Positions 1 through 5,972 are shown, counted from the stretch's first letter. The stretch is 6,848 nucleotides of DNA from Nitrospiraceae bacterium (GCA_003454665.1 DMKB01000331.1:1-6848), one strand, 5' to 3'. The notes: a model not told the origin generated them from the sequence alone. Made by a program: numbers and translations.

Positions 1-546
1 AAATCGACGATAGCGGACATCCTTGCCCCCATGCTGATGGCAAAGGGAAAGAAAGTAACTGTCCTCGACGGCGATGTGGTTCGCACCCATTTGTCAAAGG
101 GGCTGAGTTTCTCGAAAGAAGACCGCATAACCAATATTATCCGGATAGGCTTCGTGGCATCGGAGATCGCGAAGCACAACGGCGTTGCGCTGTGTGCCCT
201 CATCAGCCCCTATGTCGCGGCGCGGGATGAAGCGCGCTCCATGGTCGGCGACGGCAATTTTATAGAGGTTTTTGTCGACACGCCGATCGAGGTGTGCCGG
301 CAACGGGACGTAAAAGGGCTGTACGAGCAGGCAATGCGGGGCAAGATCAAGAGCTTCACCGGGATAGATCACGACTATGAACCTCCCCAGTCACCGGAGA
401 TCTGCATTCGGGCCGCTGAGATGACGGCTGAGGAGAGTGCGCGCAGGATCATGGGAGTGCTGGAAGAAAAAGGATTCATCGCAAAAAAGGCAACAGTCGA
501 GCAGGAATATAAGAATACCGGAGCGACAAGCGCCATTAAAAACTGA
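1..546 (+). CDS. cysC: Adenylylsulfate (APS) kinase domain, 5'-truncated by the window edge
   Basis: APS kinase phosphorylates adenylylsulfate with ATP to give PAPS, the sulfate donor for assimilation or for sulfation of glycans. The frame is open from base 1, and its first codons read KST, the end of the P-loop (GxxGxGKST), whose glycine part lies outside the window. Counting from codon 1, visible family motifs are LDGD (22-25) followed by VVR, FSKEDR (37-42), the NIxRIGFVASEI block (45-56), ISPY (68-71), FVDTP (91-95), the RDVKGLY block (102-108) and FTGID (119-123). The family's usual NIRRIG reads NIIRIG here. About 20 residues trail the domain. The internal ATG at base 31 is not the true start because it falls after the P-loop. 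The 181 visible residues fit either a stand-alone CysC of about 200 aa or the C-terminal half of a sulfate adenylyltransferase-APS kinase fusion; the missing 5' end decides. It converges on the PEBP gene. The family call is secure. Confidence 0.93.
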   Translation, partial: KSTIADILAPMLMAKGKKVTVLDGDVVRTHLSKGLSFSKEDRITNIIRIGFVASEIAKHNGVALCALISPYVAARDEARSMVGDGNFIEVFVDTPIEVCRQRDVKGLYEQAMRGKIKSFTGIDHDYEPPQSPEICIRAAEMTAEESARRIMGVLEEKGFIAKKATVEQEYKNTGATSAIKN

Positions 547-568
547 ATAACGCCACGCTCAAAATTAT

Positions 569-590
569 CCCCTGGATCACCATCCAGAGG
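569..590 (+). terminator. Weak stem-loop after cysC
   Basis: CTGGAT (572-577) and ATCCAG (582-587) pair perfectly around the loop CACC. After one C/A mismatch, CC (569-570) pairs with GG (589-590). It lies 22 bp after the cysC stop, where a terminator is expected, but no U-tract follows. It may be a weak or factor-assisted terminator, or only an mRNA-end hairpin. Confidence 0.3.
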
Positions 591-716
591 TTCACCGCAG
601 GCCGGAGCGGGAAAAGAGCATCATGCCCTGGTCGTCAGCGTTCGTCCCCTGCCACACTTATTCAGACCTATCAGAATATCGCCAATCCCGCCTCCCGAGG
701 TCCCGGGTTGCATCCA

Positions 717-743
717 GGCGGTACGCGGTTTTTACCTACCGCC
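717..743. repeat. Inverted repeat overlapping the PEBP stop codon, between convergent genes
   Basis: GGCGGTA (717-723) and TACCGCC (737-743) are a perfect 7-bp inverted repeat with a 13-bp spacer. The right arm covers the last codons and stop (736-738) of the PEBP gene. On neither strand is the second arm followed by a T-run, so a classical intrinsic terminator is not supported. It could protect mRNA 3' ends or aid termination from either side. Nothing else is evident in 591-716. Confidence 0.35.
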
Positions 744-1185
744 GCCCATACCGTCCGACGAGCTCTGCCTGATCGAGAATATGCCCCTCCATGGCATCCT
801 CGAGTCCCGCCCTGGTTGTATCCGGGCCGAGGTCGAGGGATGTGTTGAGAGCGTAGAGCCTGAAGAAATACCGGTGCGTTCCCGACGGCGGGCAGGGTCC
901 TCCGTAGCCGGGGTTCTGAAAATCATTCACCCCCTGGGAGGCTTCCGGGGGAACAGTGTCCTCCCTGATTGCCTTCGTGGCCGGCTGGATGTTCCATACA
1001 ACCCAGTGCACCCAGGTCGCGCCCGGCGCATCAGGATCGTCCATGATGAGGGCCAGGGATTGTGCGTTCGCCGGGACGCCTTCGATTACCAGCAGAGGGT
1101 TCACGTTCGGCCCGTCGCAGGTGTATTTTGACGGTATGGGTCCGCCAGGCTTGAATGCTGTACTCGATATGGTGAATGTACCCAT
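736..1185 (-). CDS. YbhB/YbcL-type phosphatidylethanolamine-binding (PEBP, Raf kinase inhibitor-like) protein
   Basis: This is a 149-residue cytoplasmic-type protein of the PEBP superfamily, bacterial YbhB/YbcL branch. The sequence shows the family order. An N-terminal strand contains FKPGGPIPSKYTCDGPNVNP. The signature DDPDAPGATWVHWVVWNI follows at about residues 48-65 and forms the anion-binding pocket in known structures. GPCPPSGTHRYFFRLYAL comes at about 96-113, and the C-terminal helix ends in LVGRYGRR. The length is normal for the family. The physiological role of these bacterial proteins is not settled, and no ligand can be inferred here. The ATG at 1185 is chosen because AGGGAGG sits 8 nt upstream; an in-frame TTG at 1215 would add 10 residues but would swallow that site. 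No signal peptide is seen. It has its own promoter candidate at 1312-1320 and is separated from the MCP gene by a hairpin, so it is probably monocistronic. Confidence 0.93.
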   Translation of the reverse strand: MGTFTISSTAFKPGGPIPSKYTCDGPNVNPLLVIEGVPANAQSLALIMDDPDAPGATWVHWVVWNIQPATKAIREDTVPPEASQGVNDFQNPGYGGPCPPSGTHRYFFRLYALNTSLDLGPDTTRAGLEDAMEGHILDQAELVGRYGRR

Positions 1186-1193
1186 GGCTGTCG

Positions 1194-1199
1194 CCTCCC
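1194..1199 (-). promoter_or_regulatory. Shine-Dalgarno site that sets the PEBP start
   Basis: On the - strand GGGAGG lies 8 nt before the ATG at 1185. It would be internal to the coding sequence if the upstream in-frame TTG (1213-1215) were used, which argues for the shorter 149-aa product. Confidence 0.7.
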
Positions 1200-1311
1200 T
1201 CGCATGACCGTGCAAAACACCTATCGCACTCTCTGCGCTTCGCCAACTGGAATGTGGATGATTTGCCAGGAACAGGAAAAGACGCCTGGAAGAAATGAAT
1301 TTCCTTAACGT

Positions 1312-1320
1312 ATTATATCA
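1312..1320 (-). promoter_or_regulatory. Extended -10 promoter candidate for the PEBP gene
   Basis: The - strand reads TGATATAAT, a perfect TG-N-TATAAT extended -10 element. No good -35 hexamer is found 16-18 bp upstream, which is tolerated at extended -10 promoters. Transcription would begin near 1305, leaving a leader of about 120 nt. The leader holds a 5-bp CCAGG/CCTGG inverted repeat (1266-1289) but no riboswitch that I recognise. Confidence 0.5.
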
Positions 1321-1360
1321 CAGGATCAAAGGACCTATCACGAAGGGAAGAACAGGGCAT

Positions 1361-1410
1361 CGCCGGGTCTGCAAGGGATAAAAGGGGGGACGCCGGCGCG
1401 TCTGCAAGGC
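1361..1410. repeat. Short imperfect direct repeat downstream of the MCP gene
   Basis: CGCCGG-GTCTGCAAGG (1361-1376) recurs as CGCCGG-CGC-GTCTGCAAGG (1391-1409), the second copy carrying a 3-bp insertion. The second copy forms part of one arm of the hairpin at 1389-1438. This could be a local duplication in non-coding DNA. I recognise no functional element. Confidence 0.5.
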
Positions 1411-1438
1411 AACAAGCACCCTGAGACGCGCGGGCGTC
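1389..1438 (-). terminator. Large hairpin after the MCP gene, probable intrinsic terminator
   Basis: The arms GACGCCGGCGCGTCT (1389-1403) and AGACGCGCGGGCGTC (1424-1438) pair over 15 bp with a single mismatch around a 20-nt loop. Read on the - strand it begins 13 bp after the MCP stop codon and is followed by CCCCCCTTTTA. The stem is very GC-rich; the T-tract is short and preceded by Cs, so termination strength is uncertain. A G8 run (1439-1446) abuts the stem on the MCP side. Confidence 0.6.
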
Positions 1439-1451
1439 GGGGGGGGACGTA

Positions 1452-3350
1452 TTATGCCGCCATCATGGCGACTGAATCATCGCGGATCTGGAAGCGGCCG
1501 ACGGTATCGCGGAGCTTTTTCGCCTGCGAGGCAAGCTGGTCTGCCGAGGCGGAAAGCTCCGTCGAACTCGAAGCGTTCTGCTGAATCATGTCGCGTATTC
1601 TCTCGATCGATTTTACGACCTGCTCAACACCGGCGGACTGCTCTTCCGCCGAGGCGCTGATCGTCTGCGTAAGTTCGTTTAACGTGGTCAGGGCCTTGAT
1701 GATCTGGTCGCCGCCTGCGGATTGCTCGCTCGTGGCGATACCGATCTCGGAGCTGTATTTCGCCACTTCTTCCACGGAGTCTTCGATGTGCGAGAGCGTA
1801 TCCGACACGTCCCTGCGGCCCTGATCAAGCTCACCCTGCACGGTCGCCAGGCTGCTGTCCATATGCTTGACGGCATTTTGTGACTCCTTCTGGATGCCTT
1901 TGATCAGGTCATTGATTTCCTTGGTAGAGACCGCAGAACGCTCGGCCAGCTTCCGCACTTCCTCGGCAACCACGGCAAACCCGAGGCCCTGATCGCCCGC
2001 CTTTGCCGCCTCGATCGCGGCATTCAGGGCGAGGAGGTTCGTCTGCTCTGCTATATCGTCGATTACCTCGACGATGGCGCCGATGTCCTCGATCTTCGTA
2101 CTGAGAGAGCTTACGGTACCTGCTACGCTCCGGATGGCCTTGTCGATCTCCTCCATGCCGGCGGCGGATTTGTTCACCGCCGTTCTTCCCTGGTTTGTCG
2201 CTTCACGGGATTTCTGAGAGATTGCAACCAGCCGGTTTACGTTTTCCGCGACACGCTTGATCGAGACGATCATTTGCTCGATGGACGATGAGGTTTCGTT
2301 TACCGAGGCCGCCTGTGACTGGGTATTCTTTGCAACGCTCGAGGCGTTCGTGGCCATTTCGTGCATGGTAGCCGTTATTTCCTCGATGGCCGCGGCGGCG
2401 TTCTCGTTGTTTTTGGACGCCTCTTCCGCCATGGAAGCAAGCTGTCCGCTGGCCGCGGTAATTTCCTGTGAGTTTACGCGAACACGGGAGACAATGTCCT
2501 GTAATCCACTCGTCATTTGCTGGAACGAGCGGCCCAGGTAATCCTGGTCCGACCGCGTCGTTACCTCTCTGCGCAGCTCACCCTGAGAGATCTCGCCTGC
2601 CGCTTCGCCGATACCTTTTAAATATATCGACATATCATTAAAGCTGCGCATCAAGCTGCCGATTTCGTCCCGGGAAGAGTAGTCGACTTTCTGGAATATT
2701 TCACCCTGGGCAATCCTCTGTGAAATTTCCGTGAGTTTACTGATTGGATTCAAAATGATCTTCCGTGAGGTGACAAAGAGCGCGAAGCCCAGCAGCACCG
2801 CCATGATTACGTTTACGGCGATAACAAAAACGACGGTCTTGAGAATCTGCCGGCGGATGTTGTATGCCGACATGCCGATGGTAATCGACCCGAGCACTTC
2901 ACTGTCCTGTGTCTCTATCGGGATAGAGAATGCAGAGACCAGCCCGGTTTCCTTGACCGCCACGATTATATCCGAAAGCTCGGCGTCCTCGGAAAACGAT
3001 GCAATAATGGTCTTGAGCCCCGGCGCCTGGAAATTGATCCCGGCACTGGTGGATGTCAGTATCGTGTCCTCGGCATCCATCACGAAGGCATACGCGACCT
3101 CCTGGTCCATGTTGACTTCCTGGACGATCGAGTCGAGATAGATATAGTCCTGCAGGATCAGCTGTTCCTTGCTGATTTTGGCCATGTACGATCCCAGGCT
3201 TCTTCCCTTTTCCAGCAGAGACTGCATGAGGAGTTGTCGCTCGTTCAAGGCAATGGACACGCTCCCCGCCACGGCGGCTATGAACATGATGACGAACATT
3301 ACGCTCAAAAATTTGAACTGGATGCTTTCTTGAAACCGCTTCTTGAACAT
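1452..3350 (-). CDS. Methyl-accepting chemotaxis protein (transmembrane chemoreceptor)
   Basis: A 632-residue chemoreceptor that would pass ligand signals to CheA/CheW and the flagellar motor. Residues 1-12 are basic and cytoplasmic, followed by TM1 (about 13-35). An extracytoplasmic sensor of about 135 residues (36-171) follows; the stretch AYAFVMDAEDTILTSTSAG (86-104) resembles a single Cache/PAS-like sensor, and the ligand is unknown. TM2 is about 172-194. A HAMP domain (about 195-247) contains DEIGSLMRSF, and a second degenerate HAMP-like segment (about 250-280) contains ISQGEL. The long coiled-coil signalling hairpin spans about 290-620 and is rich in Ala, Ser, Glu and Gln. The tip contains EQTNLLALNAAIEAAKAGDQG (435-455), then GFAVVAEEVRKLAERS. 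The usual Arg of the tip GRGF motif is Leu456. There is no C-terminal CheR-docking pentapeptide. The start is supported by AGGAGG 6 nt upstream. It has its own sigma-54-type promoter and is not obviously cotranscribed with the gene upstream. Confidence 0.97.
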   Translation of the reverse strand: MFKKRFQESIQFKFLSVMFVIMFIAAVAGSVSIALNERQLLMQSLLEKGRSLGSYMAKISKEQLILQDYIYLDSIVQEVNMDQEVAYAFVMDAEDTILTSTSAGINFQAPGLKTIIASFSEDAELSDIIVAVKETGLVSAFSIPIETQDSEVLGSITIGMSAYNIRRQILKTVVFVIAVNVIMAVLLGFALFVTSRKIILNPISKLTEISQRIAQGEIFQKVDYSSRDEIGSLMRSFNDMSIYLKGIGEAAGEISQGELRREVTTRSDQDYLGRSFQQMTSGLQDIVSRVRVNSQEITAASGQLASMAEEASKNNENAAAAIEEITATMHEMATNASSVAKNTQSQAASVNETSSSIEQMIVSIKRVAENVNRLVAISQKSREATNQGRTAVNKSAAGMEEIDKAIRSVAGTVSSLSTKIEDIGAIVEVIDDIAEQTNLLALNAAIEAAKAGDQGLGFAVVAEEVRKLAERSAVSTKEINDLIKGIQKESQNAVKHMDSSLATVQGELDQGRRDVSDTLSHIEDSVEEVAKYSSEIGIATSEQSAGGDQIIKALTTLNELTQTISASAEEQSAGVEQVVKSIERIRDMIQQNASSSTELSASADQLASQAKKLRDTVGRFQIRDDSVAMMAA

Positions 3351-3486
3351 AGGATTCCTCCTGATTCACGGTGAGTACGGGAGCAAAACACCTGCCATCA
3401 TGAGCTTTCGGCATTACTCTGGTTAATCAGATTGTGCAGCCTGATGGGCACTGAACTCAGCTGACCGCCAACTGTGTTGTTTACAA

Positions 3487-3502
3487 TGCAAAATAGCTGC
3501 CA
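3487..3502 (-). promoter_or_regulatory. Sigma-54 (RpoN) -24/-12 promoter of the MCP gene
   Basis: The - strand reads TGGCAGCTATTTTGCA. GG and GC are separated exactly as in the sigma-54 consensus TGGCAC-N5-TTGCA, and both conserved cores (TGGCA and TTGCA) match. The predicted transcription start is near 3476, about 126 nt before the ATG. Sigma-54 promoters need an AAA+ enhancer-binding activator; a candidate site lies at 3569-3582. Confidence 0.75.
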
Positions 3503-3568
3503 TGTCTATTCCTTTGTTATATTAATGAGTTAGCGGCACAAGTTTTTTCTGCTCTGTCGAATTTCGAA

Positions 3569-3582
3569 CGGTCAAGAGATAG
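3569..3582 (+). promoter_or_regulatory. Candidate enhancer (activator-binding) site upstream of the MCP promoter
   Basis: CGGTCAAGAGATAG matches 13 of 14 bases with the element at 4945-4958, in the same orientation. Its centre is about 100 bp upstream of the predicted MCP transcription start, the normal distance for a sigma-54 activator site. The gap to the promoter element is 66 bp, against 63 bp at the other locus. Confidence 0.6.
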
Positions 3583-3613
3583 ACTCAGGGCAACGAAAAG
3601 TGTTAACAAATTG

Positions 3614-3652
3614 AAAAAATAGCCTTTTCAGACTGTCGTATTCTGGACGGCT
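3614..3652 (-). terminator. Weak terminator-like structure after the citrate-synthase-like gene
   Basis: On the - strand AGCC and GGCT form an outer stem and CAGA/TCTG an inner stem with an internal loop, followed by ATTTTTTC. It begins 13 bp after the stop codon. The stems are only 4 bp each, so read-through into the MCP gene is possible. Confidence 0.3.
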
Positions 3653-3665
3653 TATAAAGGGGGCC

Positions 3666-4817
3666 CTATGTCACCGTCTGCTTCTCACAGCCGCCCCTCA
3701 GCCTGAGCGGTACATAGGTGAGATCCTTCGGCCCCTGATAGATGAACGGGGGGACAATTTTCTTATTGCCTTCGAGCTGTTCGATAACGTGCGCCGACCA
3801 ACCGACTGTCCGCGCAACGGTAAAAAGCGGGGTTGAGAGGTCCGTGGGAAAGCCGAGCATATGGAGGACAGAGGCGGTATACGGATTTATGTTGCGGTCA
3901 AGGCCCATCTCCTGCAGCATGATCTGCTCAAGTTCGCCGCACCGGTCGTGCCAACGCGTGTCGCCCGTCTTTTCGGCAAGGAGCCGGCTCAGGCTTTTCA
4001 TGATACGTGACCGGGCGTCGCTGTGCTCATACAGTCCACACCCGCCCTCCAGGACGCCTCTCTGACCAGCGAAGGAATTCATTTCACTTGTTTCAGCGCC
4101 GGCCTTGCCAGGGATGCGCTGCAGCATGCGCGTGGTCTGTTCATGCCCACCCCTGTCCAACCGGCCCTGGAGTGAACTGATCGCCGCGGCTATTGCAGAA
4201 TGATAATCAGCGAAGGAGGATGCGGCAACCCTGACCACGAAACTGGAAACATCGGATTCGTGCTCTGCATAGAGAATAAGAATCGTGTCCAGAATGTGTA
4301 CCGCATCCTCATCCGGGCCGTAGCCTGAAAGCATATAGAGTAAATTTTGGGCGCAGGTAAACTTGCTCACCGGATGTATCGGCTCCTGATACTGCATCAG
4401 GCGACACCGGGCGGCAAGAATCGTCGGAAGCTTTGCGATGGTCCGCACGGCCTTGCGAAGAAGCGCTCCCCGGGAGTGCTTGGTTGTGTCGGGATCCACG
4501 GCGCCGAGAAATGCTACGGCGGTGTGCAACACATCCATAAACGATGCCTGGGGAGGGATGCGCCTGATCATATCCAGGAGCTCAGCCGGCAGTTCCCGGC
4601 TGTTTGTCAGATCATCCAGAAAGGCGGCAAGTTCATCAATATCCGGGAGCCTTCCATGGAGCAGCAAATACACAACTTCTTCATATGAAGAGTGCTCGAC
4701 AAGGGAAAGGATATTGTATCCCCGATAGGTGAGCTTACCCTGGTCCGGTTCGCTACAGCTGATAGCGGTGACTGCCTGCAGGTCATCGTCTGCATGAGGA
4801 AAGGATACCGCGCTCAT
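3666..4817 (-). CDS. Citrate synthase-family protein with all catalytic residues replaced (probable pseudoenzyme)
   Basis: A 383-residue protein that resembles bacterial citrate/2-methylcitrate synthase over its whole length. It shows LTYRGYNILSLVEHSSYEEV (29-48), then AKLPTILAA (128-136), the helix around ILYAEHESDVSSF (181-193), and LGFPTDLSTPLFTVARTVGW (321-340) before SAHVIEQ. Genuine enzymes use His in GPLHGGANE, His in GFGHRVY and Asp in NVDFYS. Aligned without gaps these are GRLDRGGHE (Asp221), EGGCGLY (Cys260) and NINPYT (Asn311). The oxaloacetate-contacting His is kept (His186), as is the Arg of DPR (Arg269), but the Arg of the C-terminal IxRP motif is Val355. The frame is intact, the spacing between motifs is conserved and a Shine-Dalgarno site (CAGGAGA) precedes the ATG, so it is expressed rather than decayed. 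Normal citrate synthase chemistry is unlikely. A regulatory, ligand-sensing, dimer-modulating or altered catalytic role is possible but unknown. It has its own sigma-54-type promoter matching that of the MCP gene. Confidence 0.9.
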   Translation of the reverse strand: MSAVSFPHADDDLQAVTAISCSEPDQGKLTYRGYNILSLVEHSSYEEVVYLLLHGRLPDIDELAAFLDDLTNSRELPAELLDMIRRIPPQASFMDVLHTAVAFLGAVDPDTTKHSRGALLRKAVRTIAKLPTILAARCRLMQYQEPIHPVSKFTCAQNLLYMLSGYGPDEDAVHILDTILILYAEHESDVSSFVVRVAASSFADYHSAIAAAISSLQGRLDRGGHEQTTRMLQRIPGKAGAETSEMNSFAGQRGVLEGGCGLYEHSDARSRIMKSLSRLLAEKTGDTRWHDRCGELEQIMLQEMGLDRNINPYTASVLHMLGFPTDLSTPLFTVARTVGWSAHVIEQLEGNKKIVPPFIYQGPKDLTYVPLRLRGGCEKQTVT

Positions 4818-4865
4818 AAAGGTCTCCTGAGTGTTTTCTGTGTTACATCCTTTCCGCTACAGCTC

Positions 4866-4881
4866 TGCAAAAAATTTGCCA
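4866..4881 (-). promoter_or_regulatory. Sigma-54 (RpoN) -24/-12 promoter of the citrate-synthase-like gene
   Basis: The - strand reads TGGCAAATTTTTTGCA, with both cores (TGGCA and TTGCA) and exact GG-to-GC spacing. The predicted start near 4855 gives a short leader of about 38 nt containing the AGGAGA ribosome site (4823-4828). Position, core match and a shared upstream element make this a strong call for a sequence-only prediction. Confidence 0.75.
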
Positions 4882-4912
4882 GGGACTAACACAATGATTT
4901 TATGGGTTTGAT

Positions 4913-4921
4913 GGGGGGGGG
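4913..4921 (+). repeat. G9 homopolymer between activator element and sigma-54 promoter
   Basis: Nine consecutive Gs lie between the candidate activator site (4945-4958) and the -24/-12 promoter (4866-4881). Length changes here would alter spacing and helical phase between them. It may equally be an unremarkable or error-prone homopolymer. Confidence 0.6.
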
Positions 4922-4944
4922 CACTCATTGCCAAGGGTCGGAAT

Positions 4945-4958
4945 CGGTCAGGAGATAG
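4945..4958 (+). promoter_or_regulatory. Candidate enhancer (activator-binding) site upstream of the citrate-synthase-like gene
   Basis: CGGTCAGGAGATAG is nearly identical to 3569-3582 and lies about 97 bp upstream of the predicted transcription start. Its GAGATA half forms a perfect dyad with TATCTC at 4965-4970 (GAGATA-N7-TATCTC), a layout typical of dimeric activator sites. The MCP copy lacks that second half. Confidence 0.6.
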
Positions 4959-4970
4959 TGCTTTTATCTC
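4952..4970. repeat. GAGATA-N7-TATCTC dyad
   Basis: A perfect 6-bp inverted repeat with a 7-bp spacer overlaps the shared 14-bp element. It could be the operator of an enhancer-binding protein. It also lies within the 3' region of the DHS-like operon, so an mRNA hairpin is an alternative reading. Confidence 0.45.
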
Positions 4971-4986
4971 AAGAATACAGGAAGAT

Positions 4987-5015
4987 AAGACGCACCGTCT
5001 TCAGAGTCGCGTCTT
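4987..5015 (-). terminator. Hairpin after the DHS-like gene, probable terminator
   Basis: AAGACGC (4987-4993) and GCGTCTT (5009-5015) pair perfectly over 7 bp with a 15-nt loop. It sits about 30 bp after the stop codon of the DHS-like gene and is followed on the - strand by ATCTTCC rather than a clean T-run. It probably ends the gmhA/DHS-like transcript and insulates the next gene. Confidence 0.5.
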
Positions 5016-5045
5016 GGACAGGGCGCTGGAAGGGGGTAAGGTTTG

Positions 5046-5972
5046 TTAATCGAGGTCCTTAATGGCCGCGGCAAGCAGCGGGAACATGATTTCATGATGG
5101 CCGGTGATGGCAAAGCCCCTGCCACCCTCCAGCGTGGGACGACGCACGACATTCGTCGAAGGCCGGTAATGCTGGATGAAGTCCATGTTCACCGTCGTGA
5201 AGTGCTGCAGCGTGTGGCCGAGGTTGCGGCATAGGGTAACGGCTTTCAGGAAGATTTCGGGGAGAAGGACAGCGGAGCCGAGGTTTATATAGACACCGCC
5301 TTCCAGTTCTGAGACCAGGGAGCAGAATCTGACAAAATCCTTCTGCGCTGCCGCGCCCGTGGCCTGCCCGTCAAAGGACGGATGCATATGAATAATATCG
5401 GTGCCGATGGCGATATGGACCGTCACCGGGATGCCGAGGCGGGCCCCTGCGGCGAGCAGGCTCTTCTCTTTGTAGGGAAAAGCGCCGTCATCAATCAGTT
5501 TTCCGACGGCTTCACCGATCCCCCCGGCTGACGCCGACCGGATGGCCTGATTGAGCATGGCGCCGGTCTCTTCGGCCATGCCGAAGGCGCCGCTCAGGAT
5601 CTCTTTATCGACGTCCTCGGAAGTCTGACCGATGAAGGCAAGTTCAAAGTCATGAATGATTCCGGCGCCGTTCAGAGACAGGCTGGTAATCATGCCGCTT
5701 TCCATCAGGTCGATAATGACGGGACTGAGTCCAACCTTGATGGAGTGAGCTCCCATGCCGAGCATGACCGGCTTGTTGTCCTTCCGGGCCTGGACAACGG
5801 CTGCGGCAACGTCCTGTATGCCTTTCGCGGCGAGGATTTTCGGAAGGGACGAGAAAAACTCCTTGAAGCTGGCGCCCTTGCGGTGCGGCCGGGAAAAATC
5901 GTCTATCTGGACCTTACTGGCGCGGTCCTTCAGAGAGTACGTCCGTAGTTTGCTTATGTCGAGCTCTTTCAT
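5046..5972 (-). CDS. Deoxyhypusine synthase-like conserved protein of unknown function
   Basis: A 308-residue soluble protein resembling the deoxyhypusine synthase (DHS) superfamily. GMGAHSIKVGLSP (72-84), then SLNGAGIIHDFE (99-110) followed by an acidic segment to about 125, parallels the DHS order of a glycine-rich strand, TGANxxHDxE and an acidic stretch. Later conserved-looking blocks are IPVTVHIAIGTDIIHMHPSF (181-200), YINLGSAVLLPE (228-239), NVVRRPT (274-280) and GHHEIMFPLL (291-300). True DHS acts on eIF5A, which bacteria lack, and uses a lysine in a C-terminal AVSWGK motif; I cannot find that lysine here, so the classical reaction is not supported. The Rossmann-like layout suggests a nucleotide or NAD ligand, which is inference. 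It starts 8 bp after the gmhA stop with only a poor Shine-Dalgarno, which suggests translational coupling. The function may relate to heptose or envelope metabolism through this linkage, but that is a guess. Confidence 0.8.
   Translation of the reverse strand: MKELDISKLRTYSLKDRASKVQIDDFSRPHRKGASFKEFFSSLPKILAAKGIQDVAAAVVQARKDNKPVMLGMGAHSIKVGLSPVIIDLMESGMITSLSLNGAGIIHDFELAFIGQTSEDVDKEILSGAFGMAEETGAMLNQAIRSASAGGIGEAVGKLIDDGAFPYKEKSLLAAGARLGIPVTVHIAIGTDIIHMHPSFDGQATGAAAQKDFVRFCSLVSELEGGVYINLGSAVLLPEIFLKAVTLCRNLGHTLQHFTTVNMDFIQHYRPSTNVVRRPTLEGGRGFAITGHHEIMFPLLAAAIKDLD

Larger units (their letters stand above)
3351..3665. other. 315-bp intergenic control region upstream of the MCP gene
   Basis: No gene is seen here. 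Reading toward the MCP gene it holds a weak terminator-like structure for the citrate-synthase-like gene (3614-3652), the activator-type element at 3569-3582, a small TCGAA-T-TTCGA dyad (3557-3567), the sigma-54 promoter (3487-3502), a leader of roughly 126 nt, and the MCP Shine-Dalgarno AGGAGG (3357-3362). The leader does not show the conserved blocks of a c-di-GMP riboswitch. Confidence 0.6.

Noticed and set aside
2899..3414. 171-codon - strand open frame overlapping the MCP 5' end
   Set aside because: Out-of-frame shadow of the MCP sensor region; it crosses the MCP ribosome site and has no recognisable domain.
3351..3476. c-di-GMP riboswitch in the MCP leader
   Set aside because: The long leader invited the idea, but the conserved GEMM core blocks are not present; only short inverted repeats are seen.
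3503..3660. Sigma-70 promoter for the MCP gene (TTGACC on the - strand at about 3569-3574)
   Set aside because: No acceptable -10 box lies 15-19 bp downstream, and the hexamer overlaps the element shared with the other sigma-54 locus.
3666..4817. Citrate-synthase-like gene as a frameshifted pseudogene
   Set aside because: The frame is intact over 383 codons, flanking motifs stay in register around each altered active-site residue, and promoter and ribosome site are present; the changes are substitutions.
4913..4940. Second sigma-54-like motif (TGGCAATGAGTGCC, - strand)
   Set aside because: GG-to-GC spacing is 2 bp too short, and the motif at 4866-4881 is exact and better placed.
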